Positions 52,967 to 62,513 of a stretch of 64,000 nt of DNA are shown piece by piece. Position 1 is the first letter of the stretch; each line of letters begins with the position of its first letter. The translations under genes were made by a program, and so were the position numbers. The notes beneath the pieces are model-generated. The model made no database searches, had not been told where the DNA came from, and saw only the letters and a list, made by a program, of their open reading frames with translations. The stretch comes from CBDAQV01 sp965199335. GTDB taxonomy: Bacteria; Pseudomonadota; Alphaproteobacteria; CALMVH01. The stretch lies in NCBI GenBank assembly GCA_965199335.1, contig CBDAQZ010000004.1:496001-560000 (forward strand), given 5' to 3'.

Positions 52967-53890
52967 ATGCAGGTTTACTCGAATTACACGGCGCTGCCCG
53001 CTTCGGCGCGCAACGCGGTAGTCGCGCTCGGCAATTTCGACGGCGTCCATCGCGGCCATGTCGCCTTGCTGGCCGAGGCCCGGACTGCCGCCTATGCGCA
53101 GGGCCTGCCGCTTGCCGTGCTGACCTTTCATCCGCACCCGCGCAGCTTCCTGCGTTCCGCCGAGGCGCAGTTCCAGCTGACGACGCTTGCGACGAAGATT
53201 CGTCTGCTTGCCGAGCAGGGCGTCGATATCCTGTATGTGCTGGATTTCGACGAGCCGCTTTCCCGCATGAGCGCGACGGACTTTCAGGACCGGATCCTGC
53301 GGGACGGGCTGAAGGCGCGCGCCGTGGCGGCTGGGGAGAATTTCCGCTTCGGCCACCGGCGCGAAGGCACCCTGGCCGGGTTGGCGCAGCGCGATCCGGC
53401 CCTGCAGGTAATCACCCCGGCCATCGTCACCGATGCCTCGGGCGGGCAGATATCCTCGACCCGGGTGCGCAAGGCGCTGGAAAACGGCGAGCCCGGGCGC
53501 GCGGCCACGCTGCTGGGCCGGCCGTGGGAGATCGAGTATGTCGTCGAAACCGGCAATCGCCGCGGCCGCGAACTGGGCTATCCGACGGCGAACGGCAGGC
53601 TGGGCGAACTGATAAGGCCCGCCTACGGCGTCTACGCGGTGCGGGCGCGGCTCGAGGATGGACGCGCATTCCAGGCGGCGGCCAATATCGGGATACGCCC
53701 GATGTGGCGAACCGACGAACCGCTGGCGGAAACATACTTGTTCGATTTCGACGAAGACATATATGGAAAGACGTTGCGGATCGCTTTGGTTGAATATCTG
53801 CGTCCCGAAGGCAATTTTCCTGATATCGAAACGTTAAAGAACCAGATGAGCAGCGATTGCAGACAGGCGCGAGCAATTCTTACTCGTTAA
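52967..53890 (+). CDS. ribF: Bifunctional riboflavin kinase/FMN adenylyltransferase
   Basis: Makes FMN and FAD. The 307-residue protein has the N-terminal nucleotidyltransferase domain (ALGNFDGVHRGHVALL, LTFHPHPRSFL, GENFRFGHRREG, ISSTRVRKAL) and the C-terminal riboflavin kinase domain (GRELGYPTANG, YGVYAVRA, NIGIRPMW). GAAGGG precedes the ATG. No FMN riboswitch was seen upstream. Confidence 0.97.
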   Translation: MQVYSNYTALPASARNAVVALGNFDGVHRGHVALLAEARTAAYAQGLPLAVLTFHPHPRSFLRSAEAQFQLTTLATKIRLLAEQGVDILYVLDFDEPLSRMSATDFQDRILRDGLKARAVAAGENFRFGHRREGTLAGLAQRDPALQVITPAIVTDASGGQISSTRVRKALENGEPGRAATLLGRPWEIEYVVETGNRRGRELGYPTANGRLGELIRPAYGVYAVRARLEDGRAFQAAANIGIRPMWRTDEPLAETYLFDFDEDIYGKTLRIALVEYLRPEGNFPDIETLKNQMSSDCRQARAILTR

Positions 53891-53966
53891 TTAGTAAATA
53901 AGACAATTCGCAGTAATTAACGATTAATCTCTGGAACTTGGCAGCTGTTTGCCGTATTTAGGAATT

Positions 53967-54953
53967 ATGGGCTTGCCATTAACACAACAGACGCCGTTTA
54001 ACGATGCCGTCGCACTTGCGCGGCAGGTGATCGATACGGAAATAGCCGGGCTCGAGCAGCTGCGCGCATGCGTGGGCGTGTCTTTTGCCGCGGCGATCGA
54101 CATGTTGTATGCGCTTCCCGGACGCGTGATTGTGACCGGCATGGGCAAAAGCGGCCATGTCGCGCGCAAGATCGCGTCTACCTTCTCCTCCACCGGCGCG
54201 CCGGCGCAGTTCGTCCACCCTTCGGAGGCCAGCCATGGCGATCTGGGCATGATCGCCCAGGGCGACGCCGTGATCGCGCTGTCGAATTCGGGAGAGGCGG
54301 CCGAGCTGGCCGACATCATAGCCTATACACGCCGCTTCGGCATTCGCCTGATCGCGATGACCGCGGTGGAAACCAGCCCGCTGGCAAAAGCCGCCGATCT
54401 GGTACTGCTGATTCCCCAGGCGGAAGAAGCCTGCACGCTGGGCCTGGCGCCCACGACTTCCACCACGATGATGCTGGCGCTGGGCGATGCCCTGGCCGTC
54501 GCCCTGCTGGACCGCCGCGGCTTCAGCCCGGACGAGTACGGCGTCTTCCATCCCGGCGGCAAGCTGGGGCGCGGCCTGTTGCGCGTTTCCTCGCTGATGC
54601 ACACGGAAAACCTGCCCTTGGCCAAGCTGGACCAATCGGTCGGCGACACCATACTGGCGATGACCGCCGCGCGCTTCGGTTGCGCCGGCATCGTCGATCG
54701 ATCGGGCAAGCTGGTCGGCATCGTGACCGATGGCGACCTGCGCCGTCATTTCAGCGACGTGACCCTGACCGATTCCGTCAGCGGCATCATGACCTCATCC
54801 CCGCTCGTCATCGGCCCCGACGCGCTTGCCGGAGAGGCATTGCGCACCATGACCGAGCGCGAACGCCCGATTACAGCCCTTTTTGTCGTGGAAGACGGTG
54901 TTCCAACCGGCATTCTGCACATTCACGACCTGCTTCATGCAGGGATTCTTTAA
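53967..54953 (+). CDS. kdsD: Arabinose-5-phosphate isomerase (KdsD/KpsF type)
   Basis: Converts ribulose 5-phosphate to arabinose 5-phosphate for Kdo synthesis. The 328-residue product has an N-terminal SIS domain (VIVTGMGKSGHVARKIASTFSSTG, SHGDLGM, ALSNSGEAAEL) and two C-terminal CBS motifs (VSSLMHTENLPLAKLD, GIVTDGDLRRHF, IMTSSPLVIGPD). The ATG at 53967 has AGGA just upstream; a TTG at 53949 is less likely. kdsA lies close by, on the opposite strand. Confidence 0.93.
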   Translation: MGLPLTQQTPFNDAVALARQVIDTEIAGLEQLRACVGVSFAAAIDMLYALPGRVIVTGMGKSGHVARKIASTFSSTGAPAQFVHPSEASHGDLGMIAQGDAVIALSNSGEAAELADIIAYTRRFGIRLIAMTAVETSPLAKAADLVLLIPQAEEACTLGLAPTTSTTMMLALGDALAVALLDRRGFSPDEYGVFHPGGKLGRGLLRVSSLMHTENLPLAKLDQSVGDTILAMTAARFGCAGIVDRSGKLVGIVTDGDLRRHFSDVTLTDSVSGIMTSSPLVIGPDALAGEALRTMTERERPITALFVVEDGVPTGILHIHDLLHAGIL

Positions 54954-54965
54954 CTGGCTCTAGAT

Positions 54966-55283
54966 ATGGCTTTACCTATGAAAAACCCTCGCGGACTTAC
55001 ATTTTCGGTTCAATTGAAGCCCGGCAATGTAATCAATGAAATCATAACCGCATCGCGCGACGACGAGGGCTTGCTGAAGCTCGAGGTCGGGGTTACCCCG
55101 CGCCCGATCAACGGCGCCGCCAACAGCGCCTTGATCAGCCTGTTCGCCAAGGAACTGCGCCTGCCGAAATCGGCCATCAAGATCGTATCGGGCGAAAGCG
55201 CGCGCCTGAAGCGCATGTACATCAAGGGCGACGTGACCGCCCTGACGACCGCGATCATCTCGCAGGCCGTCAACAAGCAGTAG
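54966..55283 (+). CDS. DUF167 (YggU-family) protein
   Basis: The 105-residue product has the family core: FSVQLKPGNVINEI, LLKLEVGVTPRPINGAANSALISLFAKEL and KSAIKIVSGESARLKRMYI, with the conserved Pro-x-x-G-x-AN motif. Function of the family is unknown. Twelve bases after kdsD, so probably cotranscribed; a second ATG at 54978 is possible. Confidence 0.9.
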   Translation: MALPMKNPRGLTFSVQLKPGNVINEIITASRDDEGLLKLEVGVTPRPINGAANSALISLFAKELRLPKSAIKIVSGESARLKRMYIKGDVTALTTAIISQAVNKQ

Positions 55284-55286
55284 GTT

Positions 55287-56141
55287 CTATCGCGCCAGGT
55301 CGACCGGGTTTGCCTTGGCAAGACGGTCGAAGCCGGTGAGCAGCTTCAACAGATCCGGCAAATCCTTCAGCCTGACCATGTTCGGCCCGTCGGACGGCGC
55401 GTTGTCGGGGTCCTGATGGGTTTCGATGAACACCGCCGCGACGCCGATGGCGATGGCGGCGCGCGCCAATACCGCGACGAATTCGCGCTGCCCCCCCGAT
55501 GTCGTGCCCTGACCGCCCGGCTGCTGTACCGAATGGGTGGCGTCGAACACCACCGGATATCCCGTCTGCGCCATGATCGGCAGCGCGCGCATGTCGCTGA
55601 TCAGCGTGTTGTAGCCGAAGCTGACGCCCCGTTCGCACAGCAGTACCTTGTCGTTGCCGACCTCGGCGCATTTCTTCGCGACGTTCGCCATATCCCACGG
55701 CGCCAGGAACTGGCCCTTCTTTATATTGAGCGCCCGCCCGGTTTCGGCGGCGGCGACGATCAGGTCGGTCTGGCGGCTGAGGAAGGCCGGGATCTGCAGT
55801 ACGTCGACGCATTCGGCGACGCGGGCGCATTGTTCGCGCTCGTGGATGTCGGTCAGCACCGGCAACCCCAGCGATTCGCGGATCTCGGCGAAGATCGGCA
55901 GGGCCGCATCCAGCCCCATGCCCCGCGCGCTGGCGCCCGAGGTACGGTTGGCCTTGTCGAACGACGTCTTGTAGATAAGGCCGATGCCCATGCCGGCCGT
56001 CAGCTCCTTGAGCGCTGTCGCCGTTTCCAGCGCATGGGCGCGGCTTTCCAGGACGCAGGGGCCTGCGATCAATGTCAGGGGAAGATCGTTGCCGACGGTA
56101 AGTGGGCCGACCGGGACATGGCGGGGGGATATGGTTTGCAT
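55287..56141 (-). CDS. kdsA: 3-deoxy-8-phosphooctulonate synthase
   Basis: Condenses arabinose 5-phosphate and PEP to Kdo 8-phosphate for lipopolysaccharide. The 284-residue protein shows LTLIAGPCVLES, YKTSFDKANRTS, VLTDIHE, LQIPAFLSRQTDL, KKGQFLAPWDM and FDATHSVQQPGGQG. Convergent with the kdsD-DUF167 pair; stops are four bases apart. Confidence 0.97.
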   Translation of the reverse strand: MQTISPRHVPVGPLTVGNDLPLTLIAGPCVLESRAHALETATALKELTAGMGIGLIYKTSFDKANRTSGASARGMGLDAALPIFAEIRESLGLPVLTDIHEREQCARVAECVDVLQIPAFLSRQTDLIVAAAETGRALNIKKGQFLAPWDMANVAKKCAEVGNDKVLLCERGVSFGYNTLISDMRALPIMAQTGYPVVFDATHSVQQPGGQGTTSGGQREFVAVLARAAIAIGVAAVFIETHQDPDNAPSDGPNMVRLKDLPDLLKLLTGFDRLAKANPVDLAR

Positions 56142-56235
56142 GGGATGTTTCTAGACGCATGGCTTTCGGGATGCCAGCATTGACAATGCGCACCCATACC
56201 CGTAGCTTAAAAAGTTATTAACAAGGGGATTGCCT

Positions 56236-57297
56236 ATGTCTGACTCAACCCGCCGCGAATTTTCCAGGACGCTGCTGACATTGGGTGGCGCCGGCCTTAT
56301 GGCTCCAAGCGTTCTTGCCGAGGCGGTCGTCGATCCGCAGGTGCAACAGCCGCCGCAGCAGCCTCGTCCCCAGTCCATATTCTACAGCCGCCAGGAGATG
56401 GACGCGCTCCGCGTAAACCCTGGTTTTGGCCAGGGAATAAACGATAGTGTCCGTAATTATAATCGTACGCCGTTCCAGGCCGAGCTGCCGTTGTGGGACG
56501 ATCGTCGCCCGGAAACGCAGACGGACTTCGTTCGTATTCTGGCAGCCTCCATGCATCAGTTCGCGGCGACCGTTGCCCAGATGGCGGAGCAGAGCAAGGC
56601 CGCGCGGGTCAACAGCAATTACGACAACGGCCGCATGACCGGCGCGGGCCTGGTATTCACCAACGATGCCAGGGGGATCATGAACAGCTTTCTGCAGGAC
56701 ACGCCGATCCGCGACCTGCTGGCGCGGGCGGGCCGCAGCGATCAGGGCGGTGCGACGATTCAGGGCACCGGTGGTCTGGACCAGTATCTGCCGGTCAATA
56801 ACAACGACCCGGTCGCAATCTATTTGCGTGAGAAGGACGTCGCCAAGCAGGCGGCCGGCATCGCCTATGCCCTGGACCGTTCGGCGGGTAGCACTTTCAT
56901 CCTCGTTCCGGGCGCCAGAATAGACAAGGGGCCAATTCATCTTAACTTTGGTGGCGTCGCTGCTGCGGAAGGCCAAGCCCAGGGCCCGCACTGGACGGGG
57001 TATATAGCAGGTCGCGGCAGGTACATGATGGATCAGCTGGGATCGACATTCGATGTCTTCGCCAACACCATCGCCGGGCATTCGAAGATTCCCCAGCAGC
57101 CCGTTCCTGCGGAATTCCAGGTGCCGCAGCCTGCAAGCAGCGGATGGCACTGGCACAGGAAGCCGAAGGCCGCCGACGACCAGCAACCGGGTGGGCAGCA
57201 ACCGCAAGGTACTCCGCAATCCATGCTTGAGGAGCCTAGAAACTTGCGGGACCTTGTCCGTACCGGCGCCTCGCCGACAATAACCCTTATCTCTTAA
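56236..57297 (+). CDS. Unrecognised protein with Tat-type signal
   Basis: The 353-residue product begins MSDSTRREFSRTLLTLGGAGL...SVLAEA, a twin-arginine signal (RREF). The mature part is Gln/Pro-rich at first, then a mixed domain with VYTNDARGI-like segments and RSAGSTFILVPGARIDKGPIHL, ending in a Gln/Pro tail. No cofactor motif is visible to explain Tat export. ATG at 56236 follows AAGGGG. It lies in a run of exported unknowns up to 59.2 kb. Confidence 0.7.
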   Translation: MSDSTRREFSRTLLTLGGAGLMAPSVLAEAVVDPQVQQPPQQPRPQSIFYSRQEMDALRVNPGFGQGINDSVRNYNRTPFQAELPLWDDRRPETQTDFVRILAASMHQFAATVAQMAEQSKAARVNSNYDNGRMTGAGLVFTNDARGIMNSFLQDTPIRDLLARAGRSDQGGATIQGTGGLDQYLPVNNNDPVAIYLREKDVAKQAAGIAYALDRSAGSTFILVPGARIDKGPIHLNFGGVAAAEGQAQGPHWTGYIAGRGRYMMDQLGSTFDVFANTIAGHSKIPQQPVPAEFQVPQPASSGWHWHRKPKAADDQQPGGQQPQGTPQSMLEEPRNLRDLVRTGASPTITLIS

Positions 57298-57423
57298 CCA
57301 TTATGGCGGGGGGCTTGAAAGCTATACGCACGATTTTATTCGAAACGAGTCGAATTGTGTTGATTGAGTGGTAGAGCCCTGTTAATAAAATGTCCCCAGA
57401 ACAACTCTGTGGGGGCCTTTCAA

Positions 57424-58284
57424 ATGAGCGAGACAGTCAAAAAGCCGGGCGCTTTGAAAACGTTTATAGCGGAAACAGCTGTATTCGCAGCCATGCTGGG
57501 CGTCGCCCCTGCCGCAATCGCCGCCGCACCGGCAGCCGGCCCAAACTCGGCGCCAACCACCGATTACGTAAATGCGGCCAGAAGCGTAACCTGGCAGCCC
57601 CTTACAAACGTAACCTCAGTGGTTATTCAGGATTCGGCTCAGGGTTTCCGCGACGCAGGTGAAGGCCTCAGAACCACTGCCGAGGAGATGAAAGCCTACG
57701 CCGACAAGGTAGAGGCCGCTGCTCCTGGAATGAGCGAAGCGCAGAAAGGCAAATACGCCGGCGCGATGGATGGCGAGGCCAAGGAAGCGGAGGCATGGCT
57801 GTACAAGTTGCAGCATGGCGTTCCGAGCATTGGCCTTGTGATTACCATTGCCGAAGATGGCAAGGTAATAGATCAGGCGCGTGCCTCAAAGGATTCGACC
57901 GGAAACTATGTCCACATCTCGGACGATTTCGGCAAGTTGCCGGCTCCGACAACGAACTTCGATCCTACAAAAGGTATTTCCGCCTCAGCGAACGATCTTC
58001 GTTACGAAGCATCGCGCGTCGAAACCGCTGCCGAATGGTTCGAGTTCCTGAGCGACTCCAGCGCTTCAGCCAAGGGATTGAAGGCTCAGGCTAAATCTTT
58101 TGCAGGGCACTTTGCTCAGTTCCAGGTTGCAAAAGAGCAGACTGGTGCGGGCACGATGATCAAGGATGCCACGCAGGCAGAAAACGTGAAGATGATCCTT
58201 GCCAATCGTCTCGATGCCCTGCGCGAACTGGCTCCGGCACCTGCAAGCTCAGGCCAGGAAATCGCCCTGAACGGCAGCAGGTAA
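57424..58284 (+). CDS. Unrecognised exported helical protein
   Basis: The 286-residue product has an N-terminal hydrophobic segment ending ...AAIAAAPAAG (residues ~15-40), a likely Sec signal. The body is Ala/Glu/Lys-rich and largely helical (GEGLRTTAEEMKAYADKVEAAA; AKGLKAQAKSFAGHFAQFQVAKEQTG). No family is recognised. The ATG at 57424 follows a G-rich ribosome binding site. A strong terminator follows the gene. Confidence 0.7.
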   Translation: MSETVKKPGALKTFIAETAVFAAMLGVAPAAIAAAPAAGPNSAPTTDYVNAARSVTWQPLTNVTSVVIQDSAQGFRDAGEGLRTTAEEMKAYADKVEAAAPGMSEAQKGKYAGAMDGEAKEAEAWLYKLQHGVPSIGLVITIAEDGKVIDQARASKDSTGNYVHISDDFGKLPAPTTNFDPTKGISASANDLRYEASRVETAAEWFEFLSDSSASAKGLKAQAKSFAGHFAQFQVAKEQTGAGTMIKDATQAENVKMILANRLDALRELAPAPASSGQEIALNGSR

Positions 58285-58303
58285 CTCTGCTGGAAACGTT
58301 GGC

Positions 58304-58346
58304 TCAAGCCGCAGGGATCTAACCGTCCCTGCGGCTTGACCTTTTT
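58304..58346 (+). terminator. Intrinsic terminator
   Basis: A 14-base perfect stem, TCAAGCCGCAGGGA pairing with TCCCTGCGGCTTGA, around an 8-base loop, then CC and five T. It ends the unit coming from 57424. Confidence 0.93.
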
Positions 58347-58406
58347 CAGGGAAGCCTGTAGAGAACCGCCTTCCCGAACAGAACGACCGAAAATACGAGC
58401 CCGGAC

Positions 58407-58532
58407 ATGAAGATCAAGAACTCACTCAAGACGTTGAAGACCCGCCACAAGGCTTGCCGCGTCGTCCGCCGCAAGGGCCGCGTCTATATCATCAACAAGG
58501 AAAACCCGCGCTTCAAGGCGCGCCAGCGGTAA
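58407..58532 (+). CDS. rpmJ: 50S ribosomal protein L36
   Basis: A 41-residue basic protein, MKIKNSLKTLKTRHKACRVV...INKENPRFKARQR, with the L36 layout. It keeps only one cysteine (Cys17) of the zinc-ribbon set, as in the zinc-independent form usual in alphaproteobacteria. It has its own short unit between two exported-protein genes and is followed by a TGTCGCC/GGCGACA hairpin (58539-58557). Confidence 0.93.
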   Translation: MKIKNSLKTLKTRHKACRVVRRKGRVYIINKENPRFKARQR

Positions 58533-58615
58533 GTTGCTTGTCGCCTCGTTGGCGACATCGATTGACTTTTATATATTTTATGTGTAAATTATCCTTCGCT
58601 TAATTCGGAGGCGAT

Positions 58616-59215
58616 ATGACCGTGGTAAACCGCAGACGCTTCATTCAGGCCTTGGGGATCGCGGCCGCCGCTTCCGCCGCCCCCGCCGTGACGCAGGCGC
58701 AGAACAGCACTGGTTCATTCGATAATGACTGGGGCTTGGCAGGCGATAATTTCAAGGATGCGCAGAAGGACATCACGCTCAAGATGGCGTTGGCGCAGTC
58801 GCGCAACCCAACGGATGCCGCAAGCCAGAGCAAGCTGCTGGAAGCGCGTGCGAATGCCGCGGACAAGGCCGAGGCCGCGGTCCAGATCTTCCTTTCCGAC
58901 CCCGGCGTGAAGAAGGAAGGAGCGAATTTCCTGATAACGCCGCGCGATCACAGCAAGGATCCGGATTACCAGCCGCAGAACCGTTTGAACCCATACGCCA
59001 TATCCCATCGCAGCGCAGCGGCGCTTGAGCAGTTGAGCCTGATCGATTACGGCAACCCCTCGCTGGGCCAGGTCATCGGCGCCAAGCCAGACCTCAAGGC
59101 AGGTACGCTCGCGGCTCTCACGACGTTGACGGGCGCGATCAACGATGCTTCGAGCACGTTGCTGAAGAACATACCCCGTTCGGCGCCTTCGCCAAAAGCG
59201 ATTGCCCCTCACTAG
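58616..59215 (+). CDS. Unrecognised protein with Tat-type signal
   Basis: The 199-residue product starts MTVVNRRRFIQALGIAAAASAAPAVTQAQ (recognised by RRRF and AQ cleavage), a twin-arginine signal. The mature part is helical with RNPTDAASQSKLLEARANAADKAEA and a later segment AALEQLSLIDYGNPSLGQVIG. No known domain. ATG follows GGAGG. Probably related in role to the neighbouring exported proteins. Confidence 0.7.
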   Translation: MTVVNRRRFIQALGIAAAASAAPAVTQAQNSTGSFDNDWGLAGDNFKDAQKDITLKMALAQSRNPTDAASQSKLLEARANAADKAEAAVQIFLSDPGVKKEGANFLITPRDHSKDPDYQPQNRLNPYAISHRSAAALEQLSLIDYGNPSLGQVIGAKPDLKAGTLAALTTLTGAINDASSTLLKNIPRSAPSPKAIAPH

Positions 59216-59331
59216 GTCATGCCGGGCCGGCTGCTATGGGCAGTGATGTAAATCCGGTTGCGCCTTTAAACACGAATTAACCATAACGCCGCAGGGTAGC
59301 GGTTCATACCGGTTAATCGGCGTAGGGGCGC

Positions 59332-61065
59332 ATGAACGAATATCTCGACTTGATCGCAGCCAAGGTTCCCTTGTTCGCAGGGGGCCTGCAGGCGCATCGC
59401 GAAGGCCGCATCACGCAGGCGCGCGCGGCCTATCTGGAACTGATGGAGCGGCCGGACCTGGTTCCGGTCTGCCTGCACCAGCTGGGCGTCATCGCCGGGC
59501 AGCAGGGCGACCATGTCAAGGCGGTCGAGTTCCTGCGCCGCGCCGTGCGCCTGGACGAGCAGCAGCCGCTGTTCCACCACAACCTTGCCTATGCCCTGAG
59601 CCAGATGGGGCGCCCCAACGACGCGCTGGACGTGCTGGTCAACCTGGCCGTGCTGCTGCAGACGGCGGAGAAGCACGCGGAGGCGATCGGCGTCTATCGC
59701 CAGGTGATCAACACCGATCCCAACCGCTATGCCGCCTATGTCAACGCCGGCACCGCCTTCGCGCTGCTGCGCGACCCCCGGAATGCCGTCGATTGCCTGA
59801 TCCGCGGCGTCGCCCTGCATGCGCTGGTGCTGATCGAGGCGAAAAGCTATCTGGACGAAGTCCTGCCCAAGCTGATCGAATCCGGCACAGTGTCCCCCGA
59901 CGCGGGCATCGCCAAGGGCATGCCGACCGGATCGGTGGAGAAGCTGGAGCATGCGCTGACGACGCTGGGCAAGACGCTGAGCGACCTTGCCCATCCCGAC
60001 CTCGCCATCATCAGCTACCAGACCGCGCTGAAGCTGTCGCCGGGCCTTGCCCTGACGCACTGGAACCTGTCGCTGTCGCTGCTGAGCACCGGCGATCACG
60101 CGCGCGGCTGGGAGGAATACATGTGGCGCTGGTTCTGGGATCGCTTCCCCGAGCCGTGGCGCCGCCTGTCGACGCCATTCTGGCGCGGCGAGGACCTGGC
60201 CGGCAAGACCATCGTGGTCTTCGGCGAGCAGGGCTTCGGCGACATGATGCAGTTCGCGCCGCTGGTGTTCGACGTGCAGAAACAGGCGGGCGCCGTGCTG
60301 TTCGAATCCCCCACGCCGCTGCTGCGCCTGTTCGAGCAGAGCTTTGAGCCGCGCGGCATCAGGGTGTTCCAGCGCAACGACAACCCGCACATCATGGAAA
60401 ACCCCGTGCCGGTCGATTACGTCGTGCCGCTGATGAGCCTGCCGCATTTGACGAAGCTGACCATGGAGAAGCTGCCGCTGGAGCAGAACTACCTGAAGCC
60501 GTCCGAGGAGGACATGACGACATGGCGCGAACGCCTGTCCGAACTGAAGGGCCGCAAGATCGGCATCGTCTGGGCGGGCCGGCCGGCCTATTCGGACGAT
60601 TTCAAGCGCACCATCGGGCTGGAGCTGTTCCGTCCGCTGTTCGAGATCGAGGGCATATCGTGGGTGTCGCTGCAGTATGGCCCGCGCAGCAGCGATGCCG
60701 CGGAGCTGGGCATACAGATGTACGATTCCAGCCCGTTCCTGAAGGACTTCGCCGATACCGCGGCGCTGATCAGCCAGCTGGACATGACGATCGGCGTCGA
60801 TACCGCGGTCGGCCACCTGGCCTCGATCCTGGCCAAGCCGGCCTGGATCCTGATCCCCAAGGTGCCCGACTGGCGCTGGCTGCTGGAGCGCAGCGACACG
60901 CCCTGGTATCCCAATACGCGCCTGTTCCGGCAGAAGGAAATCGGCGACTGGAGCGCACCGCTGGCCGAGCTGCGCGAGGCGCTGGCCGACGAGATGGCGC
61001 AGGGAACCGGTTCGGAGGAAGCGCCGCGCGGCAACCGCAAACGACGCAACGAAGCCGCGGAGTAG
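59332..61065 (+). CDS. TPR protein with C-terminal glycosyltransferase-like domain
   Basis: The 577-residue product has TPR repeats across residues ~15-260 (LHQLGVIAGQQGDHVKAVEFLRRAVRLD; ISYQTALKLSPGLALTHWNLSLSLL) and a C-terminal domain (~290-550) with VVFGEQGFGDMMQFAP, KIGIVWAGRP and IGVDTAVGHLASILAKPAWIL, the pattern of heptosyltransferase/GT9-like folds. TPR-GT proteins of this build glycosylate flagellin in Caulobacter (FlmG); with flagellins in the same window that role is likely but inferred. Confidence 0.8.
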   Translation: MNEYLDLIAAKVPLFAGGLQAHREGRITQARAAYLELMERPDLVPVCLHQLGVIAGQQGDHVKAVEFLRRAVRLDEQQPLFHHNLAYALSQMGRPNDALDVLVNLAVLLQTAEKHAEAIGVYRQVINTDPNRYAAYVNAGTAFALLRDPRNAVDCLIRGVALHALVLIEAKSYLDEVLPKLIESGTVSPDAGIAKGMPTGSVEKLEHALTTLGKTLSDLAHPDLAIISYQTALKLSPGLALTHWNLSLSLLSTGDHARGWEEYMWRWFWDRFPEPWRRLSTPFWRGEDLAGKTIVVFGEQGFGDMMQFAPLVFDVQKQAGAVLFESPTPLLRLFEQSFEPRGIRVFQRNDNPHIMENPVPVDYVVPLMSLPHLTKLTMEKLPLEQNYLKPSEEDMTTWRERLSELKGRKIGIVWAGRPAYSDDFKRTIGLELFRPLFEIEGISWVSLQYGPRSSDAAELGIQMYDSSPFLKDFADTAALISQLDMTIGVDTAVGHLASILAKPAWILIPKVPDWRWLLERSDTPWYPNTRLFRQKEIGDWSAPLAELREALADEMAQGTGSEEAPRGNRKRRNEAAE

Positions 61066-61154
61066 GATTAGTCCGCCTGTTTTGCCGGCTTTACACCGTT
61101 AGAGTTAGGGTCGGGCCTCTTGCCGCCGGGCACCCATTATCTTAACGGTAGACT

Positions 61155-62513
61155 ATGAGCGATAACGGCACTTTGCTTGGCGCGGCCCCCGCTCGCCCCT
61201 CCCCCCTCGGCGATCCGCGACTGCCCGGCAGGCGCGGCGGTCTGCGCCGGCTGCTTTGGATCGTGGCGGGCATCGCCGGCGCGGCGCTGCTGGTCTGGGT
61301 GCTGTGGCCCAACTCTTCCAGCCAGACGACCGGCCAGGGCGGCCGTCACGGCGCGGCAACGGGCCCGCAGGCCGTACAGGCGGCGGTTGCGCAGAAGGGC
61401 GATGTCGGCGTCGTGCTCAATGCGCTGGGCACCGTCACCCCCCTTGCCACCGTCACCGTGCGCACGCAGATCGCGGGACAGCTGATGCAGCTGGGCTTCA
61501 CCGAGGGCCAGATGGTCAAGAAGGGCGACTTCCTGGCGCAGGTCGACCCGCGCCCGTACGAGGCGCAGCTGGAGCAGTACGAGGGCCAGCTGGCCAAGGA
61601 CCAGGCGGCGCTGGCCGATGCGCAGCTGGACCTGAAACGCTATGAGCTGCTGGTCAAGCAGGATTCGCTGGCGACGCAGACGCTGGATACGCAGCGCGCC
61701 ACCGTCCACCAGGACGAGGGCACGGTGAAAACCGACGAGGCGCAGATCAATACGGCGAAGCTGAACCTGACCTATTGCCATATCGTCGCGCCGGTCACGG
61801 GCCGCGTCGGCCTGCGCCAGGTCGATGTCGGCAACTACGTCCAGACCAGCGACACCAACGGCATCGTGATCGTCACGCAATTGCAGCCGATGTCGGTGGT
61901 GTTCGTGCTGCCCGAGGACGATATCGAGCAGATCCTGAAAAGCATGCATGACGGCGCCAAGCCGCAGGTCACCGCCTTCGACCGCAGCGACAGCACGCAG
62001 CTGGCGACCGGCACGCTGGACACGCTGGACAATCAGATCGACACCACCACCGGCACGGTGAAGATGCGCTCGCTGTTCGAGAACAAGGACCTGACCCTGT
62101 TCCCCAACCAGTTCGTCAACATCAACCTGCTGGTGAACACGCTGCACGACGCGACGACCATCCCGTCATCCGCGATCCAGCGCGGCGCGCCCGGGACTTT
62201 CGTCTACCTGATCAAGCCCGATAACACCGTGACGGTAAGGACGGTGAAGCTGGGCCCCGCGCAGGGCGAGACGACGGCGATCACCGACGGCCTGCAGCCG
62301 GGCGACAAGGTGGTGACCGACGGCGCCGACAAGCTGACCGAGGGCGCCAAGGTGACGATCCCCGCCGAGCAGGCGCAGGACGGCGGCGGCGCGAAGAAGG
62401 ACGACAAGAAGGCCAGGGACGCGGCGCAGTCGGACAGCGGCAACAACACGACCGCGACGGAAAAGCACAAGGGGCATCACAAGGACAATTCCCAGCCGTC
62501 GCAGGCGCAATGA
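61155..62513 (+). CDS. RND efflux periplasmic adaptor (MdtA-like)
   Basis: The 452-residue membrane-fusion protein has an N-terminal anchor helix (LLWIVAGIAGAALLVWVLW, residues ~30-50), a biotinyl-lipoyl domain (LGTVTPLATVTVRTQIAGQLMQLGFTEGQMVKKGDFLAQVDPRPYE, recognised by GQ-V-KKGD), a coiled-coil hairpin and beta-barrel domains (GLRQVDVGNYVQ, LQPMSVVFVLPED). The last ~50 residues are Lys/His/Asp-rich. Its stop overlaps the pump start (ATGA). Confidence 0.93.
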   Translation: MSDNGTLLGAAPARPSPLGDPRLPGRRGGLRRLLWIVAGIAGAALLVWVLWPNSSSQTTGQGGRHGAATGPQAVQAAVAQKGDVGVVLNALGTVTPLATVTVRTQIAGQLMQLGFTEGQMVKKGDFLAQVDPRPYEAQLEQYEGQLAKDQAALADAQLDLKRYELLVKQDSLATQTLDTQRATVHQDEGTVKTDEAQINTAKLNLTYCHIVAPVTGRVGLRQVDVGNYVQTSDTNGIVIVTQLQPMSVVFVLPEDDIEQILKSMHDGAKPQVTAFDRSDSTQLATGTLDTLDNQIDTTTGTVKMRSLFENKDLTLFPNQFVNINLLVNTLHDATTIPSSAIQRGAPGTFVYLIKPDNTVTVRTVKLGPAQGETTAITDGLQPGDKVVTDGADKLTEGAKVTIPAEQAQDGGGAKKDDKKARDAAQSDSGNNTTATEKHKGHHKDNSQPSQAQ

